Shown here one piece after another: positions 1 to 6,381 of a stretch of 9,012 nt of DNA (its first letter is position 1; every line of letters starts with the position of its first letter). The stretch lies in NCBI GenBank assembly GCA_945787595.1, contig CALZJV010000655.1, forward strand, positions 1-9,012, read 5' to 3'. Origin of the DNA: an uncultured Desulfobacterales bacterium. GTDB lineage: Bacteria; Desulfobacterota; Desulfobacteria; Desulfobacterales; JAFDCJ01. The notes under the pieces are model-generated. The model did not search any database. It was not told the DNA's origin and saw nothing but the letters and a program-made list of their open reading frames with translations. The position numbers and the translations under genes were made by a program.

Positions 1-1
1 A

Positions 2-286
2 AAAGAGGTCGATATGTGGCGCAAGCGGGATCCTATTCTGCGGTTTCAAAAATACCTGGTAGATAAAGGGCTTTTGTCGGAAGACAAAATTGCCGGCATT
101 GAATCCGAAGTGCTGGAAGAAATTCAGGCGGCAATAGATGGGGCCGAGGAACAAATGAAAGCGCTCGGTGATCCTATCGACATGTTCGAGCATGCCTATG
201 CCCAAATGCCGGTCTATCTGAAAGAACAAAAAGAAGCATTCGCCACAGAGATTGCCGAGACGAGGGAGGAGAAGAGCAGTGGCTAA
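2..286 (+). CDS. pdhA: 2-oxoacid (pyruvate) dehydrogenase E1 component, alpha subunit, C-terminal fragment (cut by window edge)
   Basis: This is the last 94 codons of the alpha subunit of a heterotetrameric ThDP-dependent E1, which decarboxylates the 2-oxoacid and passes the acyl group to the E2 lipoyl arm. The frame is open to the window edge, and the visible part starts inside the gene: the ATG at 14 is an internal Met in the stretch KEVDMWRKRDPILRFQKYL, which is typical of the family's C-terminal region (WRxRDPIxRFxxYL). It is followed by the helical tail (GLLSEDKI, then EEIQAAIDGAEEQ) and ends with a MFEHAYAQMPVYLKEQ segment, as in PdhA-type proteins. The ThDP-binding part lies upstream of the window. 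The TAA at 284-286 overlaps the start of the E1 beta gene, which points to translational coupling. Branched-chain or acetoin dehydrogenase E1 alpha is possible; the pyruvate assignment rests on overall resemblance and operon order. Confidence 0.88.
   Translation, partial: KEVDMWRKRDPILRFQKYLVDKGLLSEDKIAGIESEVLEEIQAAIDGAEEQMKALGDPIDMFEHAYAQMPVYLKEQKEAFATEIAETREEKSSG
263..270 (+). promoter_or_regulatory. Shine-Dalgarno of E1 beta; selects the GTG start at 279
   Basis: AGGGAGGA lies inside the 3' end of the E1 alpha gene. Its GGAGG core (265-269) ends 9 nt before GTG at 279 but 18 nt before ATG at 288, so GTG is the better start. A frame extension back to a TTG at 252 would give an Arg-rich leader unlike the family and would place the start upstream of this site. 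Confidence 0.7.
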
Positions 287-1259
287 GATGACGATGGTTC
301 AGGCACTTAATCTGGCCTTGCAGCAGGAAATGGAAAAAGATGACGGTGTTATCGTCTTAGGGGAAGATGTCGGTGTGGATGGCGGTGTTTTTCGTGTTAC
401 CGACGGTCTCATCGATCGGTTTGGTGAGAAGCGGGTGTTAGATACCCCCCTGGCGGAAAACGGTATTGTCGGAATGTCCATCGGAATGGCGATCTATGGC
501 CTTAAGCCGGTTTGTGAAATTCAATTTTCCGGTTTTAGTTATCAAAATTTTCACCAGATCGAAAACCATGCCTCCCGGCTGCGTTGGCGATCTCGCGGGC
601 GATATCATGTTCCCATGGTATTGCGAACGCCGTACGGCGGCGGTGTGCGGGCATTGGAGCACCATTCCGAGAGCCGCGAAGCATACTGGGCGCATACACC
701 CGGCATTAAAACGGTAATCCCCTCAGGACCCCGCAATGCCAGGGGATTACTGGTCAGTGCCATGCGCGACCCGGATCCGGTGATTTTTTATGAATCCAAG
801 GCACTTTACAGGGCTTTTCGTGAGGAAGTACCCGAAAAAGAAGAGATTGTGCCCATCGGTAAACCTCAAATCGTGCGGCAGGGTAAGGATCTTACCATGA
901 TTTCTTATGGCGCCATGATGCGCCCGACATTAGCCGTCGCCGCGGGGCTCAAAGATAAAGACGGCGTGGAAGCCGAGGTCATTGATTTGTTGACGATTTC
1001 ACCGCTGGATGATGAAATCTTCGTAAAATCGGTAATAAAAACCGGCCGGGCGCTGATTATTCATGAAGCACCCCGAAGCTTCGGCCCCGGAGCCGAGATC
1101 ACCAGTCGTTTAATGGAGAAGGCCTTTTACTATCTTGAAGTTCCCATAGAGCGCGTGGCCGGATACGATATCATCATCCCGATGTTCAGCAGGGAAAAAG
1201 CCTATTTGCCGAATGAACAGCGCATTCTCCGCGCAGCAAGAAAAGCGCTGAACCATTGA
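279..1259 (+). CDS. pdhB: 2-oxoacid (pyruvate) dehydrogenase E1 component, beta subunit
   Basis: This is the beta subunit of the E1 heterotetramer, which completes the ThDP site with the alpha subunit and catalyses oxidative decarboxylation in the cytoplasmic 2-oxoacid dehydrogenase complex. Starting from GTG 279 gives 326 residues, the usual length, with the family-typical opening MAKMTMVQALNLAL. The transketolase-like pyrimidine-binding domain comes first: LGEDVG (about 28-33), then DTPLAENG, whose Glu60 matches the glutamate that activates the ThDP aminopyrimidine ring in human E1 beta. Next come RTPYGGGVRALEHHSES, with the active-site-region histidines, and PSGPRNARGLL. The C-terminal transketolase domain follows (EVIDLLTISPLDDE, then HEAPRSFGPGAEI). 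No damage is visible. The gene overlaps E1 alpha by 8 nt and is followed by 257 nt of repeat-rich DNA before E2. A branched-chain or acetoin specificity cannot be excluded. Confidence 0.92.
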   Translation: MAKMTMVQALNLALQQEMEKDDGVIVLGEDVGVDGGVFRVTDGLIDRFGEKRVLDTPLAENGIVGMSIGMAIYGLKPVCEIQFSGFSYQNFHQIENHASRLRWRSRGRYHVPMVLRTPYGGGVRALEHHSESREAYWAHTPGIKTVIPSGPRNARGLLVSAMRDPDPVIFYESKALYRAFREEVPEKEEIVPIGKPQIVRQGKDLTMISYGAMMRPTLAVAAGLKDKDGVEAEVIDLLTISPLDDEIFVKSVIKTGRALIIHEAPRSFGPGAEITSRLMEKAFYYLEVPIERVAGYDIIIPMFSREKAYLPNEQRILRAARKALNH

Positions 1260-1261
1260 AA

Positions 1262-1500
1262 ATTGTCGATTGAAGATTTGAGGATGTCGCTTCGCTCAGT
1301 CGATTGTATATGATGTTGTATTTACAATTTAAACTGGAAATTTCGCGTATTGGGTGGTTTTACATTTTATTTCCTATTCAGACTGATAACTGTTTAAAAA
1401 CAGATGATTCTAAATAGCTTCGCCAAAATTCGTTACAACGAGAATTTAATAAATGATAGCATTCCTTAATTCTTCAATATTCGATCTTCAATCTTCAATA
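1262..1500. repeat. Repeat-filled gap bounded by inverted GATTGAAGAT arms (E1 beta-E2 intergenic)
   Basis: No gene is seen between E1 beta and E2. The gap is AT-rich and bounded by inverted copies of GATTGAAGAT: 1268-1277 on the left, and ATCTTCAATC at 1484-1493 on the right, beside further TCTTCAAT units. Just inside the left arm is a copy of a dispersed core, GGATGTCGCTTCGCTC (1282-1297), which recurs near 4381 and, inverted, near 8970. The arrangement resembles a small non-coding palindromic element, but I see no clear target-site duplication. If the pdh genes are one transcript, this stretch would sit in the message and could fold. Confidence 0.5.
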
Positions 1501-1505
1501 ATAAA

Positions 1506-1512
1506 AAGGAGG
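1506..1512 (+). promoter_or_regulatory. Strong Shine-Dalgarno of E2
   Basis: AAGGAGG ends 4 nt before ATG 1517. It lies at the right edge of the repeat-filled gap and fixes the E2 start at the canonical MVRSFKLPDLGEG N-terminus. Confidence 0.75.
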
Positions 1513-1516
1513 CGCA

Positions 1517-2806
1517 ATGGTCAGGTCGTTTAAACTGCCGGATCTGGGGGAAGGTATTCATGAGGGTGAGGTGCTTGCCGTGCCGGTCGATGTCGGACAG
1601 GAAGTAAAAGAGGGAGATCTCATTTTAGAAGTCGAAACGGATAAAGCCGCAGTAGAGATACCATCTCCTTATACCGGCAGCATTCAGGAAATATTTGTAA
1701 AACCGGGAGATATTGTCAACGTTGGTGATGTGATGATGACCTTCTCCAACGGGGATGACGCCAAGGCGGCCGGAGAGGAAAAGCCAATCGAGAAACCGGC
1801 TACCCAAGCCGAGACTGTTGTTGCGGCCACCCGGGTGGCATCCACGCCTAAAGAAGGGCCCGTACCGGCATCACCGGCAACCCGACGTCTGGCACGGGAA
1901 CACGGCGTTGATCTTCATTTGGTCACCCCAACCGGACCAGCCGGTCTGGTAACCGCCCAGGATGTTCGCCAATATGCCGAAAACGGCAAGGTGGGCAAAG
2001 AAGTCCCGGCTACATCTCCGGCTGTGACCGATGAGGCCCGGACTTCGCCGATTTCAGAACCTCCATTACCTGATTTTAACAAATGGGGATCGGTGGAGCG
2101 CATACCGTTCCGCTCCATTCGCAGGGCTACCGGCAAACAGATGACCCTGGCTTGGTCTCTGATCCCCCATGTCAACAGCCAGGATGTAATTGACATTAGC
2201 AAGTTGGAGGTCTTCCGGCAAAAGCACAAAAGAGAAATTGAATCCGCCGGTGGGAAGTTAACCATGACGGTGTTCGCATTAAAAGCGATAGCCACTGCCC
2301 TGAAAACCTATCCCCATTTTAATGCGACCCTGGATACGGCAAATGCAGAAATTATCATCAAGCAGTACTATAATATCGGTGTAGCGGTTAATACGGACAG
2401 GGGTCTGATCGTCCCGGTGGTCCGGGATGTTGACCGTAAGAGTATCAAGGAGCTTTCCGTCGAGTTGAACGATCTGGTTCAAAGAACCCGTGCCCGCAAA
2501 ACAACACTGGAAGAAATGCAGGGCGGCACATTTACGATCACGAACGCCGGAGCCATGGGCGGCGGATTTTTTGCACCGATAATCAATTACCCCGAGGTTG
2601 CCATACTAGGGGTGGGACAAGCGCGCATGCAACCGGTTGTCAGGGATAAGGGTAAGGGCGATTTTCAGATCGTTCCCCGGTTGATGATGCCGATTGTCCT
2701 TTGCATTGACCACCGTGTGCTGGACGGGGCCGATGCCATTAAGTTCCTGCGAGTCATCATAGATGCACTTGAAGACCCGGACGAGCTGTTGATGAGTATG
2801 GTATAG
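1517..2806 (+). CDS. pdhC: Dihydrolipoamide acyltransferase (E2) of the pyruvate/2-oxoacid dehydrogenase complex
   Basis: This is the E2 core of the complex. It accepts the acyl group from E1 on a swinging lipoyl-lysine, transfers it to CoA, and is then reoxidised by E3. The 429-residue protein has one lipoyl domain (about 1-80) with the lipoylation motif ETDKAAVEI, Lys43 being the modified residue. A flexible Pro/Ala/Thr-rich linker follows. The peripheral-subunit-binding domain is at about 115-155 (ASPATRRLAREHGVDL, then VTAQDVRQYA). The catalytic domain (about 190-429) carries NAGAMGGGFFAPIINYPEVA and the active-site motif DHRVLDG, with His399 and Asp403. All three modules look intact. The start is set by a strong Shine-Dalgarno. 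The gene is flanked on both sides by repeat DNA. The preferred acyl group cannot be read from the sequence; pyruvate is inferred from the operon. Confidence 0.93.
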   Translation: MVRSFKLPDLGEGIHEGEVLAVPVDVGQEVKEGDLILEVETDKAAVEIPSPYTGSIQEIFVKPGDIVNVGDVMMTFSNGDDAKAAGEEKPIEKPATQAETVVAATRVASTPKEGPVPASPATRRLAREHGVDLHLVTPTGPAGLVTAQDVRQYAENGKVGKEVPATSPAVTDEARTSPISEPPLPDFNKWGSVERIPFRSIRRATGKQMTLAWSLIPHVNSQDVIDISKLEVFRQKHKREIESAGGKLTMTVFALKAIATALKTYPHFNATLDTANAEIIIKQYYNIGVAVNTDRGLIVPVVRDVDRKSIKELSVELNDLVQRTRARKTTLEEMQGGTFTITNAGAMGGGFFAPIINYPEVAILGVGQARMQPVVRDKGKGDFQIVPRLMMPIVLCIDHRVLDGADAIKFLRVIIDALEDPDELLMSMV

Positions 2807-2810
2807 AAGA

Positions 2811-3023
2811 AAAAATTCGAAATTCGAAACAATATTGAAAAACCAGATTTCAAATAACAAATACCAAACAAATCACAATGACCGAAATTCAAAATTCCAA
2901 ACAATTGACGTTTGATCCTATTTGAGATTTGGATATTGTAATTTGGAATTTATTTTTAATTTGGTGCTTGTAATTTGTTATTTCCGGTTTATCCGGACCA
3001 GGGATTTCGAGCTTCGAATTTTT
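2811..3023. repeat. 213-bp palindromic element with 19-nt terminal inverted repeats (E2-E3 intergenic)
   Basis: Almost the whole gap between E2 and E3 is one large imperfect palindrome that starts 4 nt after the E2 stop. The outer arms are AAAAATTCGAAATTCGAAA (2811-2829) and its near-perfect reverse complement at 3005-3023 (17 of 19 match). Nested inside, AAATAACAAAT (2852-2862) pairs exactly with ATTTGTTATTT (2973-2983). Between them are AT-rich units of the AAATTCCAAA / TTTGGAATTT type. AT-rich intergenic palindromes of this style are, from general knowledge, common in deltaproteobacterial and some other environmental genomes. It has no coding capacity and resembles a MITE or large-hairpin repeat. 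No target-site duplication is evident. Confidence 0.72.
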
Positions 3024-3085
3024 GCTTTCTTAGAGTTCATGATAGCTCGATTTGCATAAAAGTAAGTTTGAAATTGATTGATATC

Positions 3086-3091
3086 GGAGGG
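3086..3091 (+). promoter_or_regulatory. Shine-Dalgarno of E3; selects ATG 3101
   Basis: GGAGGG ends 9 nt before ATG 3101. The reading frame is open back to 2975, but that extension runs through the palindromic repeat and is unlike any E3 N-terminus, so it is rejected. A second in-frame ATG at 3107 lies further from the site. Confidence 0.7.
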
Positions 3092-3100
3092 CACCAAATT

Positions 3101-4324
3101 ATGGTTATGGGAGAATTAACACAGGAAGCTGAGGTTGTGGTGATCGGCAGCGGACCGGGGGGATATGCGGCTGCATTCAGAGCGGCGGATTTAGGCCTGG
3201 ACGTCACCATGGTTGATCCGGCAGCCCGGCCCGGCGGTGTCTGCCTCTATAAAGGATGTATTCCTTCCAAAACATTTCTTTATCTTACGGAACTGATTCA
3301 CGATGCAGCCAAAGCAGAAACCATGGGAATCTCTTTCGGCAAACCCCGAATTGATCTGGCAGCTCTCAGGACATGGAAGGGTAAAGTCATTGATCAAATG
3401 GCCAACGGTCTGGTCAGCTTGAACAACCGTCGGGGAATTCAGCTGTTAAAGGGAAGGGCGGAGTTTGAAAGCTCCGACACGGTTCGAGTTTATGATTCCG
3501 AGGTCAGTCACATAAAATTCGGGCATGCCGTTATCGCTACGGGCTCGCAACCGATGGGGAGCCGGGTCAGTCTGGTGGAGCTTGAAGATAGATTATTGGC
3601 GGGAGTTGACCAGGATCTGGTGCAACCGCTGCACCGTAGATTAAAAAATATATTTGAGAGCACCAACCTGAAAGCCAGGGTCGTTTCCCTGGAAGAAAAC
3701 AAAAGCGGGGTTGATGTGACACTCGAAGGTGACATCGATACACCGCAGCAAACCTTTGACAAGGTGCTGGTTGCCATCGGCCGCCAGCCAAGTTCCCGTG
3801 ACATTGGTCTGGCAAACACAAAAGTGAAACTCGACGAAAAGGGATTTGTGGGGGTCGATGACCAGCAACGTACGGCAGATGAACGGATTTTTGCTGTCGG
3901 TGATGTTATCGGGGGTATGATGCTGGCCCACAAGGCCACCCGCGAGGGCAAGATTGCTGCCGAAGTCATAGCGGGTCAATCGTCGGCCTTCGACGTCCGC
4001 GCCATGCCAGCGGTGGTTTACACCGATCCCCAGATTGCGTGGTGCGGGATGACGGAAGAACAGGCACGCGCGGCAAACAGGGACGTTAAAGTCCAGCGGT
4101 TTCCCTGGAAGTTTTCCGGTAGAGCGGCCACCATGGGAGCACCGCAAGGATTGACTAAAATCATCGTTGAACCGCAAACAGGACGGATCCTAGGGGTAGG
4201 CATCACCGGTCGTGATACCGAAGGGCTGATTTCAGAAGGCGTGCTGGCGATTGAAATGGGGGCCCTGGCCGAAGATATGGCCTTAAGCATTCATCCGCAC
4301 CCGACGCTTTCCGAGACTGACTAA
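3101..4324 (+). CDS. lpdA: Dihydrolipoamide dehydrogenase (E3), internally deleted and C-terminally shortened; probably non-functional
   Basis: E3 normally reoxidises E2 dihydrolipoamide with FAD and a redox disulfide, passing electrons to NAD+. Here it is 407 residues against about 470 usual. Present are the FAD motif GSGPGG (16-21), the redox pair in GGVCLYKGCIPSK (Cys48, Cys53), ATGS (146-149), the second FAD segment IFAVGDV (263-269), and the interface dimerisation domain with HPHPTLSE (His400, Glu405). Missing is everything between ATGSQPM and GSRVSLVE: the reading frame passes straight from Met152 to Gly153. In the family about 45 residues lie here, including the GxGxxG of the NAD-binding Rossmann fold. 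The protein also stops right after SETD, where about 20 more residues (usually EAAE followed by a short tail) are expected. Both losses leave the frame intact. NAD reduction by this product looks impossible; a second E3 elsewhere would have to serve the complex. An assembly collapse is the alternative. Confidence 0.85.
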   Translation: MVMGELTQEAEVVVIGSGPGGYAAAFRAADLGLDVTMVDPAARPGGVCLYKGCIPSKTFLYLTELIHDAAKAETMGISFGKPRIDLAALRTWKGKVIDQMANGLVSLNNRRGIQLLKGRAEFESSDTVRVYDSEVSHIKFGHAVIATGSQPMGSRVSLVELEDRLLAGVDQDLVQPLHRRLKNIFESTNLKARVVSLEENKSGVDVTLEGDIDTPQQTFDKVLVAIGRQPSSRDIGLANTKVKLDEKGFVGVDDQQRTADERIFAVGDVIGGMMLAHKATREGKIAAEVIAGQSSAFDVRAMPAVVYTDPQIAWCGMTEEQARAANRDVKVQRFPWKFSGRAATMGAPQGLTKIIVEPQTGRILGVGITGRDTEGLISEGVLAIEMGALAEDMALSIHPHPTLSETD

Positions 4325-4353
4325 AAGTGACCAGTGAGGAACCGGAATTGAAA

Positions 4354-4400
4354 ATTGAAGATTGAAGATTGAAGATTTGTGGATGTCGCTGCGCTCCGTC
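4354..4400 (+). repeat. ATTGAAG heptad array plus dispersed GGATGTCGCT core
   Basis: Three exact tandem copies of ATTGAAG (4354-4374) are followed by GGATGTCGCTGCGCTC (4381-4396), then CCGTC and a run of eight T. The segment from about 4367 to 4400 matches 1267-1301 with only a few mismatches (GATTGAAGATTTG, one variable base, GGATGTCGCT). The T-run could help end transcription of the pdh operon, but I find no good GC stem directly before it. The rest of the gap up to 4544 is AT-rich and shows nothing I can name. Confidence 0.6.
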
Positions 4401-4544
4401 TTTTTTTTAATTTGACAGCATTCCAAAAATTTAGATCACTTAAGTCACTTATATTATACCGGTCCGTTAAGCAGGGTTCAGTTCTGAAAAATTAATGCTG
4501 CACGAATAAATAAGCAATTGAATTTTCATCAAGATCTATTTAAT

Positions 4545-4679
4545 CACCGCAAAGACACAACGATTTAATTATTTTCAGAATAAGTGCTCTTTTATTCTAT
4601 GCCTGTCTGCCGATATTTTTGGAGGATCAACGGCATAGAATAAGAAAAACATCTTTGCGTCCTTTGCGTCTTTGCGGTG
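4545..4679. repeat. 135-bp nested inverted-repeat element ending in CACCGCAAAGAC
   Basis: The outer arms are CACCGCAAAGACACAA (4545-4560) and its reverse complement TTGCGTCTTTGCGGTG (4664-4679), with one mismatch in 16. A perfect 12-bp inner inverted repeat lies within: TTATTCTATGCC (4592-4603) and GGCATAGAATAA (4632-4643). This makes two coaxial hairpins. TTTGCGTCCTTTGCGTC-type units are familiar intergenic repeats in many environmental bacteria. The element sits just upstream of the phosphatase gene, and the open frame that runs through it (from TTG 4619) is repeat-derived, not the true N-terminus. Confidence 0.68.
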
Positions 4680-4705
4680 AAAATACTTTGAAATCGGGAA
4701 AAGCC

Positions 4706-6376
4706 ATGCTGAAATCGGATAAGGAAAAATCGAAGGATGAACTCCTTCATGAGCTAAAGATGCTTCGGCAGCAAGCAGCGGAGGCCGGCGATTTGATGAA
4801 GCGTCTGGCAGACCTTGAGAAATCCTATACGGATTTGCAAAATAGCTATGAAGAGCGCGCCGCAGCGCTTGAACAGGAATGCTGTCAAAGGGATCATACC
4901 GAAGAAGCCTTACGTATGGCTGAGGTGATTGTTGACCGCAGTCCGTCCATCCTTTTTCGGCGCAAGGCGGATGATAAATCCACCCTGGTTTATGTCTCCA
5001 ATAATATTCAACAGCTAGGCTACACGGCCGAGGAGTTTTTGAGCGACCGCATACATTTCAGAGATATCGTACACCCTGACGATAGGGAACGGGTAGGCGC
5101 GGAAGTTGAAGGATATGCCGAACAAGATGTCGAAGAATACACCCAGGTCTATCGTATTTTAGCTCAAAACGGCGATGTCCACTGGGTTGAAGATCAGACA
5201 TCCGTGGAGCGGGATGCGGCCGGAAACAAAACCTATAATCAAGGCATCCTGGTTGACATCACCGACCGCAAGCTTGCCGAAGAAAAGCTACGTAAGAGCG
5301 AAGAGAAATTTCGCCGAATCGTGGAGACCGCCGGCGAGGGATTTATGTTGATGGATGAAAATCTGGTGATCGTGGATGTCAATGACGCCTATTGCAGGCT
5401 GCTGGGGTACTCACGGGGGGAATTACTCGGCAAATCTCCTATTGATCTGGCCACCGAAGAGTTCAAACAATTCATGCTAACGCACCGGGATACGATCCTT
5501 GGCCAGGAATACCGGGAATTTGAAGGCAGCAGTGTTGCCAAAGACGGCCGCCATGTTCCGATTCTGGTGCATGGCAACACCCTTCGAGATGACCGCGGCA
5601 ATGTCATCGGCAACATGGCCTTTGTGACGGATATGACTGAACATAAAAAGGCCCTGGCGCTGGCCGGTGAAGTCCAGAAAAGCTTGCTTCCCCAGGAAAA
5701 GCCGATTGTAAAAGGGCTAGACATCGCCGGCAAAAATGTCTCCTGCGATGAGATCGGTGGAGACTACTTTGATTTTATCTGGCGGTCGGGCTCGAAAAAA
5801 GGACCTTTCAGTATTGTTGTTGGCGACATTTCCGGCCACGGTGTGGATTCGGCCCTGCTGATGACCACGGCCCGGGCGTTTTTAAGGATGCGCGCCTCAC
5901 AGCCTGGAACCATTTCAGAGATAATTACGGCGATGAACCGTCATCTCACCCGTGATGTTCTCGAAACCGGCAGATTCATGACCCTGTTTTATATGACCAT
6001 CGATCCGAACGTAAACCACATCGATTGGGTCCGTTATGACCCCGCCAGTGACGAATTTGAAGAATTGAAGGGCAGCGGTGTCGCGCTGGGTGTCAACGCA
6101 GCTTTTGACTACGAGGAGAATAACAGGCGCGGTTTGACCAATGGCCAGATCATTGCCATCGGCACAGACGGCATCTGGGAAGCTGTGAACAGGCATGGCG
6201 AAATGTTCGGCAAGGCCCGCTTTCGCAATATCATTCGAAAAAATGCCCATGCGGCGGCCGTTAATATTCTGAATGCCGTGTACAGCGAACTGAATCAATT
6301 TACCCGGGGACAAAGATCCGAGGACGATATCACTCTGGTGGTTATAAAAGTCGATGGGATTGGCCGTGGTTCATGA
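4706..6376 (+). CDS. PAS-PAS sensor with SpoIIE/RsbU-type PP2C serine phosphatase domain
   Basis: This is a predicted soluble signalling phosphatase of 556 residues; no membrane segment or signal peptide is visible. Residues 1-75 are a charged coiled coil. PAS 1 spans about 75-190, with a PAC tail ending ILVDITDRKLAEEKL. PAS 2 spans about 200-315 and ends FVTDMTEHKKA. The phosphatase domain covers about 318-550, opening with EVQKSLLPQE. Its metal ligands are Asp353 in GGDYFDF, Asp374 in VGDISGHG, Asp488 in GTDG and the Asp pair in EDDITLVVI (540-541). Such proteins usually dephosphorylate an anti-sigma-factor antagonist, but no partner gene lies in the window. Relatives have an AGHDPA block between WVR and YDP; here WVRYDP is directly joined, so about 8 residues seem lost in frame. 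ATG 4706 is chosen because upstream sequence is repeat; its Shine-Dalgarno (GGGA near 4696) is weak, so the start is uncertain. Confidence 0.88.
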   Translation: MLKSDKEKSKDELLHELKMLRQQAAEAGDLMKRLADLEKSYTDLQNSYEERAAALEQECCQRDHTEEALRMAEVIVDRSPSILFRRKADDKSTLVYVSNNIQQLGYTAEEFLSDRIHFRDIVHPDDRERVGAEVEGYAEQDVEEYTQVYRILAQNGDVHWVEDQTSVERDAAGNKTYNQGILVDITDRKLAEEKLRKSEEKFRRIVETAGEGFMLMDENLVIVDVNDAYCRLLGYSRGELLGKSPIDLATEEFKQFMLTHRDTILGQEYREFEGSSVAKDGRHVPILVHGNTLRDDRGNVIGNMAFVTDMTEHKKALALAGEVQKSLLPQEKPIVKGLDIAGKNVSCDEIGGDYFDFIWRSGSKKGPFSIVVGDISGHGVDSALLMTTARAFLRMRASQPGTISEIITAMNRHLTRDVLETGRFMTLFYMTIDPNVNHIDWVRYDPASDEFEELKGSGVALGVNAAFDYEENNRRGLTNGQIIAIGTDGIWEAVNRHGEMFGKARFRNIIRKNAHAAAVNILNAVYSELNQFTRGQRSEDDITLVVIKVDGIGRGS

Positions 6377-6381
6377 CATCG

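Noticed and set aside
252..278. Start of E1 beta at TTG 252
   Set aside because: The extra Arg-rich residues are not family-like and the Shine-Dalgarno lies downstream of that codon; GTG 279 fits.
2975..3100. N-terminal extension of E3 upstream of ATG 3101
   Set aside because: It runs through the end of the palindromic repeat, gives a Cys/Phe-rich peptide unlike any E3, and a good Shine-Dalgarno directly precedes 3101.
3508..4177. Long antisense open frames within E3 and other genes
   Set aside because: They are frame shadows of clearly conserved plus-strand genes and show no family features.
4354..4374. CRISPR-like array from ATTGAAG repeats
   Set aside because: The units are 7 nt, directly abutting, with no spacers and no cas genes.
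4412..4457. Possible promoter: TTGACA at 4412 and TATTAT at 4452
   Set aside because: The two boxes are too far apart to pair, and neither has a good partner at 16-18 nt.
4619..4705. N-terminal extension of the phosphatase gene from TTG 4619
   Set aside because: The peptide (containing KTSLRPLRLCGE) is a translation of the CACCGCAAAGAC repeat, not of a conserved domain.
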